Origin: Bradyrhizobium huanghuaihaiense
GTDB lineage: Bacteria > Pseudomonadota > Alphaproteobacteria > Rhizobiales > Xanthobacteraceae
Direction of reading: 5' to 3'
NCBI RefSeq assembly: GCF_007830635.1
Contig: NZ_VLLA01000012.1
Span: forward strand, 62,001 to 126,000
Length of the DNA stretch: 64,000 nt
The position numbers and the translations under genes are program-made. The notes below the pieces were generated by a model, which ran no database searches, was not told the DNA's origin, and saw only the letters and a program-made list of their open reading frames with translations. The first letter of the stretch is position 1; each line of letters opens with the position of its first letter. Positions 9,231 through 18,175 of this stretch are shown piece by piece.

Positions 9231-10085
9231 ATGACCACGCTGCATTTCGCCGAAAGCCTGCGCGAGCTCGTGGGCGGGGTCGATGTCGTGCTCAGCGACA
9301 TCTGGGGGGTCGTGCACAACGGCCTCGAATCCTTCCCCGAGGCGTGCGAGGCGCTGCACACCTATCGCAGCCGCGGCGGTACCGTGATCCTGATCACCAA
9401 CGCGCCGCGCCCCGCCGACTCCGTGCAGCGCCAATTGCGCAAGCTCGGTGTCGCCGACGAGACCTATGACGCGATCGTGTCGTCGGGCGACCTGACCCGG
9501 CTCTATGTCGCCGAGCATCCCGGCCGCAAGATGTTCTGGCTCGGCCCCGAGCGCGACAATTCGATCTATCGCGGCCTCGATGCGACGACCGCTCCGCTGG
9601 AAGAAGCCGACTACATCGTCTGCACCGGCCTCTATGACGACGAGACCGAGACCGCCGAAGACTATCGCGGCATGATGCTGAAGGCGCGCGAGCGCAAGCT
9701 GACGCTGGTCTGCGCCAACCCCGACATCGTGGTGGAGCGCGGCGACCGGCTGATCTATTGCGCCGGTGCGATCGCCGAGCTGTACCGCGAGCTCGGCGGC
9801 GAAGTGATCTTCTACGGCAAACCGCACCGCCCGATCTACGAGCGCGCCATGCGGCTAGCCGGCGAGCGCCAGGGCCACATGATCGACCGCAAGAAGGTAC
9901 TGGCGATCGGCGATTCCGTCCGCACTGACCTGACCGGCGCGCGCGAATTCGGCATCGACTGCCTGTTCGTCACCCGCGGCATCCATGCCGAGGAGTTCGA
10001 AGGCCTCGACCAGCTCGACCCGGCCTCGGTGATGGAATTGTTCGGCCACCCGCCGAAGGCCTTGATGCGCGAATTGAAGTGGTGA
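9231..10085 (+). CDS. HAD superfamily hydrolase, TIGR01459-like (NagD-related)
   Basis: A 284-residue HAD phosphatase of the class IIA/NagD-like type. The nucleophile motif is SDIWGVVHNG, in which the aspartate is followed two residues later by tryptophan instead of the usual aspartate, as I recall for the TIGR01459 family. Motif II is LITNAPRP, the lysine lies in YGKPHRPIY, and motif III is AIGDSVRTDLTGAREFGID. The substrate is unknown. It follows the EAL gene by 15 bases, and a palindromic repeat follows its stop. Confidence 0.88.
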   Translation: MTTLHFAESLRELVGGVDVVLSDIWGVVHNGLESFPEACEALHTYRSRGGTVILITNAPRPADSVQRQLRKLGVADETYDAIVSSGDLTRLYVAEHPGRKMFWLGPERDNSIYRGLDATTAPLEEADYIVCTGLYDDETETAEDYRGMMLKARERKLTLVCANPDIVVERGDRLIYCAGAIAELYRELGGEVIFYGKPHRPIYERAMRLAGERQGHMIDRKKVLAIGDSVRTDLTGAREFGIDCLFVTRGIHAEEFEGLDQLDPASVMELFGHPPKALMRELKW

Positions 10086-10095
10086 TCTTTTGGCA

Positions 10096-10196
10096 CCGTC
10101 ATTCCAGGGCAGTGCGCAGCACTGAACCCGGAATCTCGAGGTTCTCAGGTGCGCAATTGCGCACCATAGTTCGCCCTTCGGGCGCCCCGGAATGAC
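10096..10196. repeat. intergenic palindromic repeat, 'GTCATTCC' family
   Basis: An imperfect inverted repeat bounded by GTCATTCC on the left and GGAATGAC on the right, with a nested TGCGCAATTGCGCA palindrome inside. The same ends occur at 32254-32356. It fills the gap between the convergent HAD and CheY-like genes. Confidence 0.75.
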
Positions 10197-10207
10197 ACTC
10201 CCAACGC

Positions 10208-10238
10208 AGAAAGCCCGGGACGAGCGCCCGAGCTTTCC
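10208..10238 (-). terminator. probable hairpin terminator of the CheY-like gene
   Basis: An inverted repeat AAAGCCCGGG ... CCCGAGCTTT with one G-U-type mismatch lies about 25 bases downstream of the CheY-like stop. The stem is GC-rich, but the following T tract on the minus strand is short, so intrinsic termination is plausible rather than clear. Confidence 0.5.
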
Positions 10239-10264
10239 AAATTCAGCCGAAAACTCTGGCGCGC

Positions 10265-10660
10265 TTACGCGCTCGCCATGTCCGGGAAGACCGCCTCGAT
10301 CTTGGTCTTCAGCGTCGCCGCGTTGAACGGCTTGACGATGTAATTGTTCACGCCGGCCTTCTTGGCCGCGATCACGTTCTCGGTCTTCGATTCCGCCGTG
10401 ATCATGATGAAGGGCGTGGTGGCGAGGTTCGGATCCGCGCGCACCTCGCGCAGCAGGTCGTAGCCCGTCATCGGCTCCATGTTCCAGTCGGAGATCACGA
10501 GCCCGTACTTCTTGCCGCGCATCTTGTTCAGCGCCGCCGAACCGTCGCTGGCATCATCGATATTCTCGAAGCCAAGCTGCTTCAGCAGATTCCTGATGAT
10601 TCGGATCATGGTGCTGTAGTCATCAACCACCAGAACCGACATCGACAAATCAACCGCCAT
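10265..10660 (-). CDS. CheY-like single-domain response regulator
   Basis: A 131-residue stand-alone receiver domain. The acidic pair is in VLVVDDYSTM, the phosphoacceptor is Asp58 (VISDWNME), the switch threonine is Thr88 (MITAESK) and the conserved lysine is Lys110 (IVKPFN). It closely resembles chemotaxis CheY proteins, with the QLGFENIDDASDGSAALNKM signature. No chemotaxis kinase or motor genes are adjacent; a cheZ gene lies 45 kb away in the same window. It is likely a motor-binding CheY, but its partner kinase is unseen. Confidence 0.9.
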   Translation of the reverse strand: MAVDLSMSVLVVDDYSTMIRIIRNLLKQLGFENIDDASDGSAALNKMRGKKYGLVISDWNMEPMTGYDLLREVRADPNLATTPFIMITAESKTENVIAAKKAGVNNYIVKPFNAATLKTKIEAVFPDMASA

Positions 10661-10891
10661 CTCGACTCCCCCAACGCATACCCAGGAATATTACGATCGG
10701 ACCTGCCAGGCGGGAGGCCCGTCCAGTTCCACGTTCCAAGGACTAGCACCAAGGCGTTAAACAGCCCGTTAACTGGGGGCGCCCCCGAAGAATTGTAATC
10801 CTGCTCAACCGGGCCCTCCTCCCACGCTTGACTTCATCCGGCGGGTCGCGCCACGGTCCCGGCCGGTCCCGCCGGCTCGAGAATTCCCCTG

Positions 10892-11863
10892 ATGGCCCCG
10901 CAATTTACCGTTATTCGCGACACCACGCCGGATTCCGCTATTCCCCGCGGCGCCGTGGTCGCCATGGGCAATTTCGACGGGGTTCATCTCGGCCACCGGG
11001 CCGTCATCGCGGCGGCCCTGGAAATGGGCCGGACGCATGGCCGCCCTGCGCTGGCATTGACCTTCGAGCCGCATCCGCGGCGGTTTTTCAGCCCCAATAC
11101 CCCGCAATTCCGCCTGACGGACGAGCGGGCCAAGCTGCGGCTTCTGGCCGGCACCGGGCTTGCCGGCGCGGTGGTCATGACCTTCGACAAGGCAAGGGCC
11201 GGCACCAGCGCGCAAGACTTCATTCACCATGACCTGATCCGGCGCCTTGGCGTCAGCGGCATCGCGGTCGGCTACGACTTCCATTTCGGCAAGGGACGGG
11301 TCGGCTCGCCGGGCCTGCTTGTGAACGAGGCACCCCGGCTCGGCATCGAGGTCGACGTGCAGCCGCATGTCGATATCGACGAACGGCCGGTCTCCTCCAG
11401 CGCCATCCGGATCGCGCTCGCCGAAGGCCAGCTCGACGAGGCCACCACCATGCTGGGCGCGCCCTGGTTCGTCACCGGCGAGGTGATCCATGGCGAGAAG
11501 CGCGGCCGCGACCTCGGTTACCCCACCGCCAACATCCGCCTGGACGCCAATTGCGGTCTCAAGCACGGCATCTACGCGGTCCGGGTCGGCCGCGGGCCTG
11601 AGCGTCTCGACGGCGTGGCCAGCTTCGGCCGCCGCCCGACCTTTGATAATGGCGCGCCGCTGCTCGAAATCTTCCTGTTCGACTTCAAAGGCGACCTCTA
11701 TGGGCAGACACTGGACTGCGCGTTCGTCGGCTTCATCCGCGAGGAGCTGAAATTCGACAGTCTGGAGGCCCTGATCCGCCAGATGGACGACGATTCTGCC
11801 CGCGCCCGCACGATCCTGGCCGCCGCCCCGGACGCGTTTCCGCGGCTCGGCACGATCGACTGA
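10892..11863 (+). CDS. ribF: bifunctional riboflavin kinase/FAD synthetase
   Basis: Converts riboflavin to FMN and FMN to FAD. The N-terminal FAD synthetase (nucleotidyltransferase) domain has the signature GNFDGVHLGHR near residue 30, and FEPHPRRFF. The C-terminal flavokinase domain begins near residue 190 with GEKRGRDLGYPTANI and includes the conserved FGRRPTFD and LEIFLFDF segments. Length, 323 residues, is normal. The ribF-ileS-lspA order is common in bacteria and is seen here. No FMN riboswitch structure was recognised upstream. Confidence 0.96.
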   Translation: MAPQFTVIRDTTPDSAIPRGAVVAMGNFDGVHLGHRAVIAAALEMGRTHGRPALALTFEPHPRRFFSPNTPQFRLTDERAKLRLLAGTGLAGAVVMTFDKARAGTSAQDFIHHDLIRRLGVSGIAVGYDFHFGKGRVGSPGLLVNEAPRLGIEVDVQPHVDIDERPVSSSAIRIALAEGQLDEATTMLGAPWFVTGEVIHGEKRGRDLGYPTANIRLDANCGLKHGIYAVRVGRGPERLDGVASFGRRPTFDNGAPLLEIFLFDFKGDLYGQTLDCAFVGFIREELKFDSLEALIRQMDDDSARARTILAAAPDAFPRLGTID

Positions 11864-12065
11864 GGCCGAAACGGGCCTGCCGGACCTTTGCGCTTCCTCC
11901 GCCCCCCTGCTATGGAGAGCCCATGTTTGCGCGGCGCATCATAGGGATTAGCGGCCCGGCTTCCGCCTGAGCTTTTGGCTCGGCGCAAGACCGGGATTTC
12001 GTCGTTTCACCCCCGCGATTCCATGTCGCCATCCGTTCCCGCGCCCTTCCGAGCCAGTCAGCCTC

Positions 12066-15000
12066 ATGTCCGAAAAGCCGCAAAAGTCCCAAAAGACCGA
12101 AGCCAACGACTATTCCAAAACCCTGTTCCTGCCGCAGACCGAATTCCCGATGCGCGCCGGCCTGCCGCAGCGCGAGCCCGAGATCCTGAAATACTGGAAC
12201 GACATCGGCCTCTACGACAAGCTGCGCAAGGAGGCCGAGGGCCGCGCCAAATTCGTGCTGCATGACGGGCCGCCCTACGCCAACGGCAACATCCATATCG
12301 GGCACGCGCTGAACAAGATCCTCAAGGATGTCGTGACCAAGAGCCAGCAGATGCTCGGTTTCGACTCCAATTACGTGCCGGGCTGGGACTGCCACGGCCT
12401 GCCGATCGAGTGGAAGATCGAGGAGGAGAACTACCGCAAGAAGGGCAAGCAGAAGCCCGACTTCCGCGACTCCACCGCGATGGTGGCATTCCGGAAGGAG
12501 TGTCGCGCGTATGCGACGCACTGGATCAACGTGCAGCGCGAGGAGTTCAAGCGGCTCGGCATCATCGGCGACTGGGATCATCCCTACCAGACGATGAGCT
12601 ATCCCGCCGAGGCGCAGATCGCGCGCGAGCTGATGAAGTTCGCGGCCAACGGCACGCTCTATCGCGGCTCCAAGCCGGTGATGTGGAGCGTGGTCGAGAA
12701 GACTGCGCTTGCCGAGGCGGAGGTCGAGTATGAGGACTACACCTCGGACATGGTCTGGGTGAAATTCCCGGTGACCTCACCGGCCCATGGCGTGCTGGCC
12801 TCCGCGAGCGTCGTGATCTGGACCACCACGCCGTGGACGCTGCCGGGCAACCGCGCCATCTCGTTCTCGCCGAAGATCGCCTACGGCCTCTTCAAGGTGA
12901 CGGATGCGCCCGCGGACAATTGGGCGAAGACGGGCGATCTCCTGATCCTGGCCGACGCGCTCGCGGCAGACGTGTTCAAGCAGGCGCGCGTCACGGCTTA
13001 CGAGAAGGTGCGCGACATTCCCGGCGACACACTGGATGCCGTCGAATGCGCCCATCCCCTGCGCGGGTTCGGCGGCGGCTACGAGTTCGTCGTGCCGCTG
13101 CTCGCCGGCGAGCATGTCACCGACGACACCGGTACCGGCTTCGTGCACACCGCGCCGAGCCACGGCCGCGAGGACTTCGACGTCTGGACGGCCAACACCC
13201 GCGAGCTCGACGCGCGCGGCATCCCGACCGCGATCCCCTACACCGTCGACGAGAACGGCGCCTACACCGCACAGGCCCCCGGCTTCACCGGCAAACGCGT
13301 GCTCAACGACAAGGGCGAGAAGGGCGATGCTAACGAGGCCGTGATCCAGGCGCTGATCGAGGGCGGCAAGCTGCTCGCGCGCGGCCGCCTCAAGCACCAA
13401 TATCCGCATTCGTGGCGCTCGAAGAAGCCGGTGATCTTCCGCAACACGCCGCAATGGTTCATCGCGATGGACAAGGACATCAGCGAGGACGGCCACGCGA
13501 AGAAGGGCGACACGCTGCGCGCCCGCGCGCTGCATGCGATCTCGGTCACGCAATGGGTGCCGCCGTCGGGCGAGAACCGCATCAACGGCATGATCGCCAA
13601 CCGTCCGGACTGGGTGATCTCGCGCCAGCGCGCCTGGGGCGTGCCGATCGCCGTGTTCGTGCGCGAGAAGTCGGACGGCTCGGCCGAGATCCTGCAGGAC
13701 GAGATCGTCAACCAGCGCATCACCGAGGCCTTCATGGAGGAAGGCGCGGACGCCTGGTACATGGACGGCGCCCGCGAGCGCTTCCTGGGATCGCGCGCGA
13801 ACGAGGACTGGAAGAAGGTCGACGACATCTGCGACGTCTGGTTCGATTCCGGCTCCACGCACGCCTTCGTGCTCGAGGATCGCCAGAACTTCCCGCAGCT
13901 CGGCAACATCGTCCGCAAGGTCGACGGCGGCAACGACACCGTGATGTATCTCGAAGGCAGCGACCAGCACCGCGGCTGGTTTCACTCCTCGCTGCTGGAA
14001 AGCGCGGGCACCCGCGGCCGCGCGCCCTACGACATCGTGCTCACCCACGGCTTCACGCTCGACGAGAACGGCCGCAAGATGTCGAAGTCGATCGGCAACA
14101 CCGTCGAGCCGCAGAAGGTGATCAAGGATTCGGGCGCTGACATCCTGCGTCTGTGGGTCTGTGCCACCGACTATGCCGACGACCAGCGCATCGGCCCGGA
14201 GATCCTGAAGAACACCATCGAGACCTATCGCAAGCTGCGCAACACGGTCCGCTGGATGCTCGGCACGTTGCATCACTTCAAGCCGAGCGAGAAGGTCGCT
14301 CATGCCGAGATGCCGGAGCTCGAACGGCTGATGCTGCACGAGCTTGCCAAGCGGGCCGCCGTCATTCGCACGGCTTACACGGCCTTCGACTACAAGACCG
14401 TCGTCGCCACGCTCTCCGCGTTCCTGAACAGCGAGCTGTCGGCCTTCTACTTCGACATCCGCAAGGACACGCTGTATTGCGATCCGCCGTCCTCGCCGGC
14501 GCGCAGGGCGGCGCTGACGACGATCGATCTGTTGTGCGATTCCGTCCTGAAGTGGCTCGCTCCGATTTTGAGCTTCACCGCCGAGGAGGCCTGGCGGATG
14601 TACAGGCCGCAGGCCGAACCGTCGGTCCATCTCACGGTATTCCCCGATGCCATGGACGCCTTCCTCGACGACAAGCTCGCCGCGAAGTGGGAGATCATTC
14701 GCGACGTCCGCCGCGTCGTCACCGGCGCGCTCGAGCTCGAACGCGCCGCCAAGAACATCGGCTCCTCGCTCGAGGCTTCGCCGGTGATCTATGTCGCCGA
14801 CCGGAACATGCTGATGACGCTGTTCGACACCGATCTGGCGGAGGTCTGCATCACCTCGAACTACGAGGTGCGTGAGGGCGAGGCGCCGGCTTCGGCGTTC
14901 CGTCTCGATGCCGTGCCCGGCGTTGCCGTCGTGGTGGAGAAGGCGGTCGGCACCAAATGCGCCCGCTCCTGGAAGATCTCGCCGACGGTCGGCGAAGACC

Positions 15001-15074
15001 CCGAATATCCCGACGTCACCCCGCGCGATGCGAAGGCGCTGCGCGAATGGAAGGCGCTGGGGGTACAAATCTAG
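12066..15074 (+). CDS. ileS: isoleucyl-tRNA synthetase
   Basis: Class I aminoacyl-tRNA synthetase of 1002 residues charging tRNA-Ile, with a large CP1 editing domain. The HIGH motif is at residues 77-80 (PYANGNIHIGHALNK) and the KMSKS loop starts at residue 671 (GRKMSKSIGN). The C-terminal region that often carries a zinc-binding CxxC in other bacteria reads KCARSW, so that site seems degenerate. The ATG at 12066 is used; the next gene, lspA, is separated by a 150-base palindromic repeat. Confidence 0.98.
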   Translation: MSEKPQKSQKTEANDYSKTLFLPQTEFPMRAGLPQREPEILKYWNDIGLYDKLRKEAEGRAKFVLHDGPPYANGNIHIGHALNKILKDVVTKSQQMLGFDSNYVPGWDCHGLPIEWKIEEENYRKKGKQKPDFRDSTAMVAFRKECRAYATHWINVQREEFKRLGIIGDWDHPYQTMSYPAEAQIARELMKFAANGTLYRGSKPVMWSVVEKTALAEAEVEYEDYTSDMVWVKFPVTSPAHGVLASASVVIWTTTPWTLPGNRAISFSPKIAYGLFKVTDAPADNWAKTGDLLILADALAADVFKQARVTAYEKVRDIPGDTLDAVECAHPLRGFGGGYEFVVPLLAGEHVTDDTGTGFVHTAPSHGREDFDVWTANTRELDARGIPTAIPYTVDENGAYTAQAPGFTGKRVLNDKGEKGDANEAVIQALIEGGKLLARGRLKHQYPHSWRSKKPVIFRNTPQWFIAMDKDISEDGHAKKGDTLRARALHAISVTQWVPPSGENRINGMIANRPDWVISRQRAWGVPIAVFVREKSDGSAEILQDEIVNQRITEAFMEEGADAWYMDGARERFLGSRANEDWKKVDDICDVWFDSGSTHAFVLEDRQNFPQLGNIVRKVDGGNDTVMYLEGSDQHRGWFHSSLLESAGTRGRAPYDIVLTHGFTLDENGRKMSKSIGNTVEPQKVIKDSGADILRLWVCATDYADDQRIGPEILKNTIETYRKLRNTVRWMLGTLHHFKPSEKVAHAEMPELERLMLHELAKRAAVIRTAYTAFDYKTVVATLSAFLNSELSAFYFDIRKDTLYCDPPSSPARRAALTTIDLLCDSVLKWLAPILSFTAEEAWRMYRPQAEPSVHLTVFPDAMDAFLDDKLAAKWEIIRDVRRVVTGALELERAAKNIGSSLEASPVIYVADRNMLMTLFDTDLAEVCITSNYEVREGEAPASAFRLDAVPGVAVVVEKAVGTKCARSWKISPTVGEDPEYPDVTPRDAKALREWKALGVQI

Positions 15075-15078
15075 CTTG

Positions 15079-15229
15079 CGTCGTCCCGGCGAAAGCCGGG
15101 ACCCATAACCACCGCAGTTGATTGTCGCGAAGGCTGATGACTCCGAGTCATTCCAACAACATCCGCCACGGAGTATCGCGACGAGCGCATAGCGCTCGCG
15201 CGGAGGTCCCGGCCTCCGCCGGGACGACG
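15079..15229. repeat. intergenic palindromic repeat, 'GTCGTCCCGGC' family
   Basis: Starts with GCGTCGTCCCGGCGAAAGCC and ends with GCCGGGACGACGG, forming a long imperfect palindrome that occupies nearly the whole ileS-lspA gap. A nested CGCATAGCGCTCGCGCG segment lies inside. The pattern is that of dispersed REP-like elements. Confidence 0.75.
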
Positions 15230-15255
15230 GCGGTGTTTGTGGCGGGCGTCCCGGC

Positions 15256-15750
15256 ATGACCCCCCTCCGCGCCGGCATCCTCGCGGCCATCGCGACGGTC
15301 ATCCTCGACCAGGCCTCAAAACTCTGGCTGCTGAACGGATTCGACCTCGCCCGTCGCGGCGTGGTGAAGGTGACGCCGTTCTTCGACCTGGTTCTGGCCT
15401 GGAACATCGGCATCAGCTTCGGCTGGCTCCAGAACGATGGCCAGGCGGCGCAGATCGCGCTGATGGCGGTCAAGGTCATTGCGGTGGTCGCGCTGGCGAT
15501 CTGGATGGCCCGCTCCCACACCCTGCTGGCCACGATCGCGCTCGGCCTGATCATCGGGGGCGCGATCGGCAACGGCATCGACCGCCTGGCCTATGGCGCA
15601 GTGGTCGATTTCGCCCTGTTTCACATCGATATCGGCGGAAACACCTATAATTGGTACGTGTTTAACCTCGCGGACGTGGCCATCGTTGCTGGGGTGGCGG
15701 CGCTATTGTATGATTCCTTCCTGGGGGTACCCGCCGCAAAAGCGCCCTGA
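15256..15750 (+). CDS. lspA: prolipoprotein signal peptidase (SPase II)
   Basis: Inner membrane aspartyl protease that removes signal peptides from diacylglyceryl-modified prolipoproteins. It has 164 residues and four hydrophobic helices. The two catalytic aspartates are visible in GNGIDRLAYGAVVDF and FNLADVAIVAG, and the DQASKLW segment near the N-terminus fits the conserved first region. The ATG at 15256 gives a typical N-terminus. Confidence 0.96.
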   Translation: MTPLRAGILAAIATVILDQASKLWLLNGFDLARRGVVKVTPFFDLVLAWNIGISFGWLQNDGQAAQIALMAVKVIAVVALAIWMARSHTLLATIALGLIIGGAIGNGIDRLAYGAVVDFALFHIDIGGNTYNWYVFNLADVAIVAGVAALLYDSFLGVPAAKAP

Positions 15751-15846
15751 TCCCGGCCGATACGACCGGCAGGTGGAACCTTGCTTTTGCGAGGGTTTAA
15801 GCCGCTTGCGAGCGGCAAACTGCCACAATTTGGAACAGGTACAGTG

Positions 15847-16578
15847 ATGCGCAGCTCGAAGACCACCGGTTCGATGGTTCGAGATCCCCGGGCGGGGTTC
15901 TGGCAGGCATTGAAATTATCCGCCGTGGCGCTCGGCATCGGTCTCGTCATGTCGGCAGGCGCGGCCCGCGCCGGTGACGACGGCGACGATGAAGACGACA
16001 TGACCTTCGAAGAGAAGCTCATCGACAATCTGATGTCCGGCATCGGCGCCAAGAGCATGGAGAAGAAGGGTATCGAGTACCGCGAGCGCTCCCCGCTGGT
16101 GGTGCCGCCCAAGCTCGACCTGCCGCCGCCCGCCGGGACCGAAGCCAAGAACGCGCCGAACTGGCCGAAGGACCCCGACGAGAAGCGCCGCAAGGAAGCG
16201 ATCGCCCAGCGGAAGAAGGCCGTCAAGGCGACGGAGAACTGGCAGGCCGCCCAGCCGCTGACGCCCGCCGAGATGAAGGCCGGGCAGGTCACGGCCCCGG
16301 AGCGCACCAGCAACGATCCGATCCAGCCGGGCACCAACGGCAACCCCTCGCTCAGCCCCGCCCAGCTCGGTTACTCCGGCGGTCTGTGGAACATGATGAA
16401 GGGCGTCGGCGGCACTCCCGAAGAGAAGAAATTCACCAGCGAACCGCCGCGTCAGTCGCTGGTCGAGCCGCCGCCGGGCTACCAGACGCCGTCGCCGAAC
16501 TACGCCTATGGTGCCGGCAAGGACAATACGAAGCGGACCTATTTCGACATCATGTCGGGCAAGGACAAGGAACAATAA
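15847..16578 (+). CDS. hypothetical exported protein
   Basis: A 243-residue protein beginning MRSSKTTGSMVRDPRAGF, with a hydrophobic signal segment ending SAGAARA, so probably periplasmic or secreted. The mature part is charged and proline-rich: an acidic patch (GDDGDDEDDMTFEEK), then EKLIDNLMSGIGAKSMEKKGIEYRERSPLVVPP and a Lys-rich EKRRKEAIAQRKKAVK segment. No enzyme motif is recognised. The ATG at 15847 is preferred to the TTG at 15781 because it places the signal peptide at the N-terminus. It precedes the two M16 peptidases in the same orientation. Confidence 0.75.
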   Translation: MRSSKTTGSMVRDPRAGFWQALKLSAVALGIGLVMSAGAARAGDDGDDEDDMTFEEKLIDNLMSGIGAKSMEKKGIEYRERSPLVVPPKLDLPPPAGTEAKNAPNWPKDPDEKRRKEAIAQRKKAVKATENWQAAQPLTPAEMKAGQVTAPERTSNDPIQPGTNGNPSLSPAQLGYSGGLWNMMKGVGGTPEEKKFTSEPPRQSLVEPPPGYQTPSPNYAYGAGKDNTKRTYFDIMSGKDKEQ

Positions 16579-16780
16579 CGTTCCTCGTCCGTCGCACCAT
16601 CCGGGCAGACGCCAGACCGGCGCCGGCGGCTGCTGCCCGCCGAACGCGGTCTATAAATTGCTTATCAGTAACTTGCCTAAGCGTTGAGTTCTCTGCTTCG
16701 TGACGCGAAGCCTCAGCCGCACGGTATACCATGCCGTGCCTTCCGAGCCGGACATCCGGGCTCGGCCTGTCATAAGGATC

Positions 16781-18175
16781 ATGATGTCCGCTAACCGATC
16801 GGCTGCCTGCCTCCTTGCCGCGCTGCTTTCGACCAGTGTCCTGTCGGCCGGCGCCGCCGTTGCCCAGACCACGGTGACATCGGCGCCACCCGCCAGCTTC
16901 ACGCTTCCCAACGGCCTGCAGGTCGTCGTGATCCCCGATCACCGCACGCCCGTGGTCACGGAGATGATCTGGTACAAGGTCGGCTCGGCCGACGAGACGC
17001 CGGGCAAATCCGGGCTCGCACATTTCCTCGAGCACCTGATGTTCAAGGGCACCTCGAAGCATCCGGTCGGCGAGTTCTCCCAGACCGTGCTCCGCGTCGG
17101 CGGCAACGAGAACGCCTCGACCTCGGTCGACTACACCAACTACTACCAGCGCGTGCCGAAAGAGCAGCTGCCGACCATGATGGAGTTCGAGGCCGATCGC
17201 ATGACCGGCCTGATCCTCAAGGACGAGAACGTGCTGCCCGAGCGCGACGTGGTGCTCGAAGAGTACAACATGCGCGTCGCCAACAATCCCGAGGCGCGGC
17301 TCAACGAGCAGATCATGGCCGCGCTCTATCTCAACCATCCCTATGGCCGGCCGGTGATCGGCTGGCATCAGGAGATCGAGAAGCTCGATCGCGAGGACGC
17401 GCTGGCCTTCTACCGCCGCTTCTACGCGCCGAATAACGCGATCCTGGTCATCGCCGGCGACGTCGAGGCCGCCGACATCCGTCCGCTGGTCGAGCGCAAT
17501 TTCGGCTCCATCCCGGCCCAGCCCGCGATCCCGGCGCGCCGCGTCCGCCCGCAGGAGCCGGAGCCGGCCGCCCCGCGCACCGTCACGCTGGCCGACCCGC
17601 GCGTGGAGCAGCCGAGCCTGCGCCGCTACTATCTGGCGCCTTCCGCAACCACGGCCGCAGCCGGAGAGAGCGCGGCCCTCGACGTGCTAGCGCAGCTGAT
17701 GGGCAGCGGCAGCAACTCCTATCTCTACCGCGCGCTCGTCGTCGACAAGCCGCTCGCGGTCTCCGCCAGCGCCAGCTATTCGAGCATCTCGCTCGACCCG
17801 ACCCAGTTCGCGATCTCCGCCGCGCCGAAACCCGGCGTCAGCTTCGCAGAGGTCGAGCAGGTGGTCGACGGCGTCATCGCCGACATCGCGCAAAACCCGA
17901 TCCGCGCCGAGGATCTGGAGCGCGTGAAGACCCAGCTCATTGCCGAGGCGATCTACGCCCAGGACAACCAGGCCGTGCTGGCGCGCTGGTATGGCGGCGC
18001 GCTGACCACGGGCCTGTCGATCGAGGACATCAGGAGCTGGCCCGACCGCATTCGCGCGGTCACCGCCGAGCAGGTGCGCGCCGTTGCGCAGAAATGGCTC
18101 GAGAAGAAGCGCTCGGTGACGGGCTACCTGATCAAGGACACCGCAGCCGCCAAGCGCGAGGAGAAGCGTTCGTGA
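16781..18175 (+). CDS. M16 family zinc metallopeptidase (catalytic partner)
   Basis: Exported pitrilysin-family peptidase, 464 residues from the ATG at 16781 (AAGGA upstream), with a signal peptide ending near AGAAVAQ. The inverted zinc motif HFLEH is at about residues 81-85, and the distal glutamate lies in VVLEEYNMRVANNPEARL. It is followed, with a 4-base GTGA overlap, by a second M16 protein without the zinc motif. Such pairs form heterodimeric periplasmic peptidases in proteobacteria. The substrate is unknown. Confidence 0.92.
   Translation: MMSANRSAACLLAALLSTSVLSAGAAVAQTTVTSAPPASFTLPNGLQVVVIPDHRTPVVTEMIWYKVGSADETPGKSGLAHFLEHLMFKGTSKHPVGEFSQTVLRVGGNENASTSVDYTNYYQRVPKEQLPTMMEFEADRMTGLILKDENVLPERDVVLEEYNMRVANNPEARLNEQIMAALYLNHPYGRPVIGWHQEIEKLDREDALAFYRRFYAPNNAILVIAGDVEAADIRPLVERNFGSIPAQPAIPARRVRPQEPEPAAPRTVTLADPRVEQPSLRRYYLAPSATTAAAGESAALDVLAQLMGSGSNSYLYRALVVDKPLAVSASASYSSISLDPTQFAISAAPKPGVSFAEVEQVVDGVIADIAQNPIRAEDLERVKTQLIAEAIYAQDNQAVLARWYGGALTTGLSIEDIRSWPDRIRAVTAEQVRAVAQKWLEKKRSVTGYLIKDTAAAKREEKRS

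Noticed and set aside
10757..10772. CtrA-like TTAA ... TTAA pair upstream of the CheY-like gene
   Set aside because: The two TTAA boxes are separated by eight bases instead of seven, so it does not fit the consensus; kept only as a weak hint.
12777..15578. 933-residue frame on the minus strand through ileS and lspA
   Set aside because: Opposite to two well-supported genes; long antisense frames are expected from the high GC3.
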